From: JBFMDN01 sp040753915
GTDB taxonomy: Bacteria > Desulfobacterota > Desulfomonilia > Desulfomonilales > Desulfomonilaceae
Reading direction: 5' to 3'
DNA: 16,594 nucleotides
Assembly (NCBI GenBank): GCA_040753915.1
Contig: JBFMDN010000094.1
Coordinates: forward strand, 1-16,594
Shown: piece by piece, positions 14,374-16,594 of the stretch
How the letters are laid out: each line of letters begins with the position of its first letter
How positions within the stretch are numbered: the stretch's first letter is position 1
Translations under genes and position numbers: made by a program
Notes under the pieces: generated by a model
Told to the model about the DNA's origin: nothing
The model's database searches: none
Seen by the model: the letters and a program-made list of their open reading frames with translations, nothing else

Positions 14374-15963
14374 TTACGTCAGTTTGATGAGAGGCGAACG
14401 GTCCATAAGCAGTCTGCCGGTCTTCTTGTCGCGGACCGTCACGCAGAGCCGTTTGTTTCCGTCTATCGAGAACTGGACGGGGAACCGCTTTTCGCCCCGT
14501 ACGGCTTTCGGTTCAGCTCGAATGAATGTGGGACAGTTCTCGTTCACGCAGAATCTGCTCCTGACCGCAACATCTTCACGTTTCTGGAACCGAGCCCCCC
14601 CATCCGGGTCAAACACCAGATCCAACTGGGGTCCGTCGCTGCAGGAGAAGCATTCCTTTCGACCAATCTCATAGATTTCCAACCCCAGGAACTCTTGGTC
14701 GTCGTACGACGCGCTCACGATCACTTCCTTGACGAATCCTTCCGAAGGATAGGGCGTACCGGCAGGAATGATGAGCGCATAATCATGTTCGCCCTTCATT
14801 CTGTTGTAATGCTTCAACGCGTAGTCGTGCTGGATATGATCTGAGAAATCTACTCCATGGACGAACGCAGCGGCGCCCAGCGCCACTGCATCCAGTGGAC
14901 GGTGAAATCGGACCCGGCTCCCGAACACCTGCCGTACAGCCCGTCGAACACTGGGAATGAGGCTCGATCCTCCCACGAGGAGCACCGCACCTATGCGATC
15001 TTCATCATATCCCTTCTCCCGTGCGTCCGACAGGGCTCGCCGGAGAGTTGTGTGGATCGTCTCGAACAGGCCGTTCCTCTCGAGCAGATCCTCGAACGCT
15101 ACCCGAGAATAGGGTGCGGAAAGAACTTCTCCAGTTTCAGGATCTGCTGCGGTTACACTCGCGTGCTCTCCGGTAGTGAGCGCTTCTTTGGCACGCTCCA
15201 CTTCCATGAGGAGCAGACCTGACAGGTGACGCACGTCCTCGGGCTCTTTGCCGTTTCTGGCCAGGACGTCCCGATAGAGCCAGTTGTCGATCGTAGCTCC
15301 ACCGATGTCCGCTCCTCCCTTTCCCAGGACCGAGCAGCGCCGTCCTCCGACCGATGTGCTCTCCATGCGTACCACGGAGATATCCAGTGTGCCACCGCCA
15401 AAATCAAAGACGAGGTACACGTCGCCTGCCTTCACGGTGAGCCCGTATCCGAGCGCAGCAGCAGAAGCCTCATCCAAAAGCCTGTACCGGCTTATTCCCG
15501 CAGATTCGCACACCCGGCTAAGCCATTCTTGGTAGTGCTCGAACGCCTCAACCGGAATGGTAAAGGCTACTTCTTCGTCTCCCAGCTCTACGGCTTCAGC
15601 GGTATAAACGAGGACCCGTAAGAGGAAATCCGCTCCCGCCTCGGAGAATTTCACCAGACGACCATCGATCCTGCGCGGAATTTCCAGTCGATTCGCGATG
15701 TACCGCTTCATCCACCGAAATGTGTTCTGGGATTCAAGCAACCCGCGGTCGTAGACCTGGCGCCCTATCCACGAGTGCTTTCCGTCATAATTGATCAGCG
15801 ATGGGATGGAGGGAACCTCAGAAGATCCGTCATGAGCGCCTTCGTACGTGACAGTGCGAGATACGTCGGGAATTGCAAGGGTCCGGGGTTGGTCCAGCGA
15901 GGCATCCCACACCGCCACGCGGGTATTTGACGTTCCAAAGTCTATAGCAACTCTTCCGGCCAC
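14374..15963 (-). CDS. Hsp70-like ATPase with short Cys-rich, lidless C-terminus
   Basis: Hsp70/actin-fold ATPase, 529 residues from a GTG start. Seen: phosphate-1 VAIDFGTSNT (5-14), a lysine in NTFRWMKRYI (about 86) matching the Hsp70 catalytic Lys, DEASAAALGYG, phosphate-2 VFDFGGGTLDIS (185-196), and the adenosine motif LLVGGSSLIPSVRRAV (328-343). So ATPase activity is expected. The remaining 150 or so residues contain a beta-type substrate-binding-like segment (IIPAGTPYPSEG; FPVQFSIDGN) but no helical lid. Inserted in it are CFSC (438-441) and CVNENC (472-477), a possible zinc or redox site. DnaK itself is about 640 residues. Start choice: GGGAG lies five bases before the GTG, directly ahead of the Hsp70 fold. 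The frame is also open to ATGs at 16200 (GGGAG nine bases upstream) and 16221, which would add 79-86 unrecognised residues. Substrates are unknown; it heads the DUF1257-DUF2997-PilZ run. Confidence 0.87.
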   Translation of the reverse strand: MAGRVAIDFGTSNTRVAVWDASLDQPRTLAIPDVSRTVTYEGAHDGSSEVPSIPSLINYDGKHSWIGRQVYDRGLLESQNTFRWMKRYIANRLEIPRRIDGRLVKFSEAGADFLLRVLVYTAEAVELGDEEVAFTIPVEAFEHYQEWLSRVCESAGISRYRLLDEASAAALGYGLTVKAGDVYLVFDFGGGTLDISVVRMESTSVGGRRCSVLGKGGADIGGATIDNWLYRDVLARNGKEPEDVRHLSGLLLMEVERAKEALTTGEHASVTAADPETGEVLSAPYSRVAFEDLLERNGLFETIHTTLRRALSDAREKGYDEDRIGAVLLVGGSSLIPSVRRAVRQVFGSRVRFHRPLDAVALGAAAFVHGVDFSDHIQHDYALKHYNRMKGEHDYALIIPAGTPYPSEGFVKEVIVSASYDDQEFLGLEIYEIGRKECFSCSDGPQLDLVFDPDGGARFQKREDVAVRSRFCVNENCPTFIRAEPKAVRGEKRFPVQFSIDGNKRLCVTVRDKKTGRLLMDRSPLIKLT

Positions 15964-16289
15964 CAGATCTCCCACGGGAGCACTGCCGAGGGTGCCCAAG
16001 TGAGCCTCTCGAGGAAACAATGCCAACCGCGCTCCCGCTCGCGCCCCAGTCTTCAAAGCGACGATCGAGAAGTCTCCTTGAGAATAAAGAATGCAGGCAG
16101 ATAAAACAACCCTGTATTGAGCCGAGACGAAGGGAGCGGAGAAAAATGTCGCACGAATATCTGTCACCAAGGGCAGGGAGCGTGCCCGCTGCCACATGAA
16201 GAGAATCTCCCTCCAGGTCATTCATGCCGCAGAGGAACCCCTGACTATTGCCTATTCCTGCTTCCTCCCTGCGAAAGCCTGCGAGAGGC
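15964..16289 (-). other. Leader or N-terminal extension region of the Hsp70-like gene
   Basis: About 325 bases between the RTX gene end and the preferred GTG start. The Hsp70 frame stays open through 15964-16221 and encodes a stretch with a hydrophobic patch (VVLSACILY) and a basic, alanine-rich part (GARAGARLALF). An ATG at 16200 has a good ribosome binding site, so this may be a real extra N-terminal segment. If the GTG start is right, the region is a promoter and leader. No third interpretation stands out. Confidence 0.4.
16081..16109 (-). promoter_or_regulatory. Weak sigma-70-like promoter candidate for the Hsp70-like gene
   Basis: On the minus strand TTGTTT (16104-16109) and TATTCT (16081-16086) are separated by 17 bases. 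Matches to consensus are three and four of six. It would give a leader of about 110 bases before the GTG start. It conflicts with the longer protein start and is only a suggestion. Confidence 0.2.
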
Positions 16290-16594
16290 CTACCGCCAGT
16301 TCGCTGCGATCAGGGGATTGAGCACATCCTGGTAGTTGGCCGGCAGGGAGGTTTGACCTGCAGCCGGAGGAGCGAACGCAGCCATCGCGCTGACCAGTGC
16401 GTCCACGTTGCTGCTGAGCAGCGTCTTGCCATCGCTCGTCTTGAATTCCTCCACCCGATACGCGGATCCTTTGTACCAATCGGCAATGGTCACCTTGTCT
16501 TGAGTGCCGATGATGCTAACCTCCAGGTCGTACCCCACGTGGCGCAGCCAGAGCTGATCCGATGCCACTCCCGGGCCGAGCACCAGCTTGTCCG
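16290..16594 (-). CDS. RTX/haemolysin-type calcium-binding protein, C-terminal end (partial)
   Basis: About 101 residues of the C-terminus; the gene continues beyond the right edge. The sequence DKLVLGPGVASDQLWLRHVGYDLEV then VIGT-like IIGTQDKVTIADWY matches the haemolysin-type calcium-binding-related domain that follows GGxGxDxxx nonapeptide repeats in RTX proteins. The tail (AMAAFAPPAAGQTSLP, ending IAANWR) is also typical of these proteins, which are usually large and secreted by type I systems. The nonapeptide repeats should lie just outside the window. It is on the same strand as, and upstream of, the Hsp70-like gene, separated by about 325 bases; a functional link is not evident. Confidence 0.82.
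   Translation of the reverse strand, partial: DKLVLGPGVASDQLWLRHVGYDLEVSIIGTQDKVTIADWYKGSAYRVEEFKTSDGKTLLSSNVDALVSAMAAFAPPAAGQTSLPANYQDVLNPLIAANWR

Noticed and set aside
15830..16225. 131-codon minus-strand frame overlapping the start of the Hsp70-like gene
   Set aside because: It overlaps the phosphate-1 motif of the Hsp70-like gene in another frame and its start lacks a ribosome binding site; the translation is Arg/Gly/Ser-rich.

Overview
The window looks like a bacterial chromosome segment of moderate GC, most likely from a Desulfobacterota (former Deltaproteobacteria) anaerobe. That assignment is an inference from three things: a Liv-type transporter operon with an embedded acyl-CoA ligase, a PAS-rich hybrid histidine kinase, and a PilZ protein carrying N-terminal helical repeats. 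No rRNA, tRNA, insertion sequence or CRISPR array was seen.

Region 1 (1-875, minus strand) holds a decayed piece of a malic enzyme, missing both ends, and about 210 bases without a gene. Region 2 (876-7775, minus strand) is one tight operon read right to left: livH, livM, livK, an AMP-forming long-chain-type acyl-CoA ligase, livG, livF. Together they encode a periplasmic binding protein, two permeases, two ATPases and an enzyme that can activate an imported carboxylic acid to its CoA thioester. The natural reading is high-affinity uptake and activation of a fatty, aromatic or other carboxylic acid rather than amino acid uptake. A strong hairpin lies between livK and the ligase gene.

Region 3 (7776-11790) starts with a 690-base divergent intergenic region containing several inverted repeats. 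It is followed on the plus strand by a small cupin protein and a 905-residue membrane-bound hybrid sensor kinase (six likely membrane helices, coiled coil, two PAS domains, HisKA/HATPase, receiver). No separate partner regulator is visible.

Region 4 (11896-16594, minus strand) reads right to left: the C-terminal end of an RTX/haemolysin-type calcium-binding protein, an Hsp70-like ATPase with a short Cys-rich substrate-binding region and no helical lid, a DUF1257 (Ycf35-like) protein, a DUF2997 protein, a PilZ protein with two N-terminal repeats, and a P1-family self-processing aminopeptidase. The Hsp70-DUF1257-DUF2997-PilZ run has short spacers, a TGATG junction and strong ribosome binding sites, so it looks co-expressed. 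It is the best candidate here for an uncharacterised system: a chaperone-like ATPase with two small conserved unknowns and a putative c-di-GMP receptor. A perfect 18-base palindrome lies just after the PilZ gene and before the peptidase gene.
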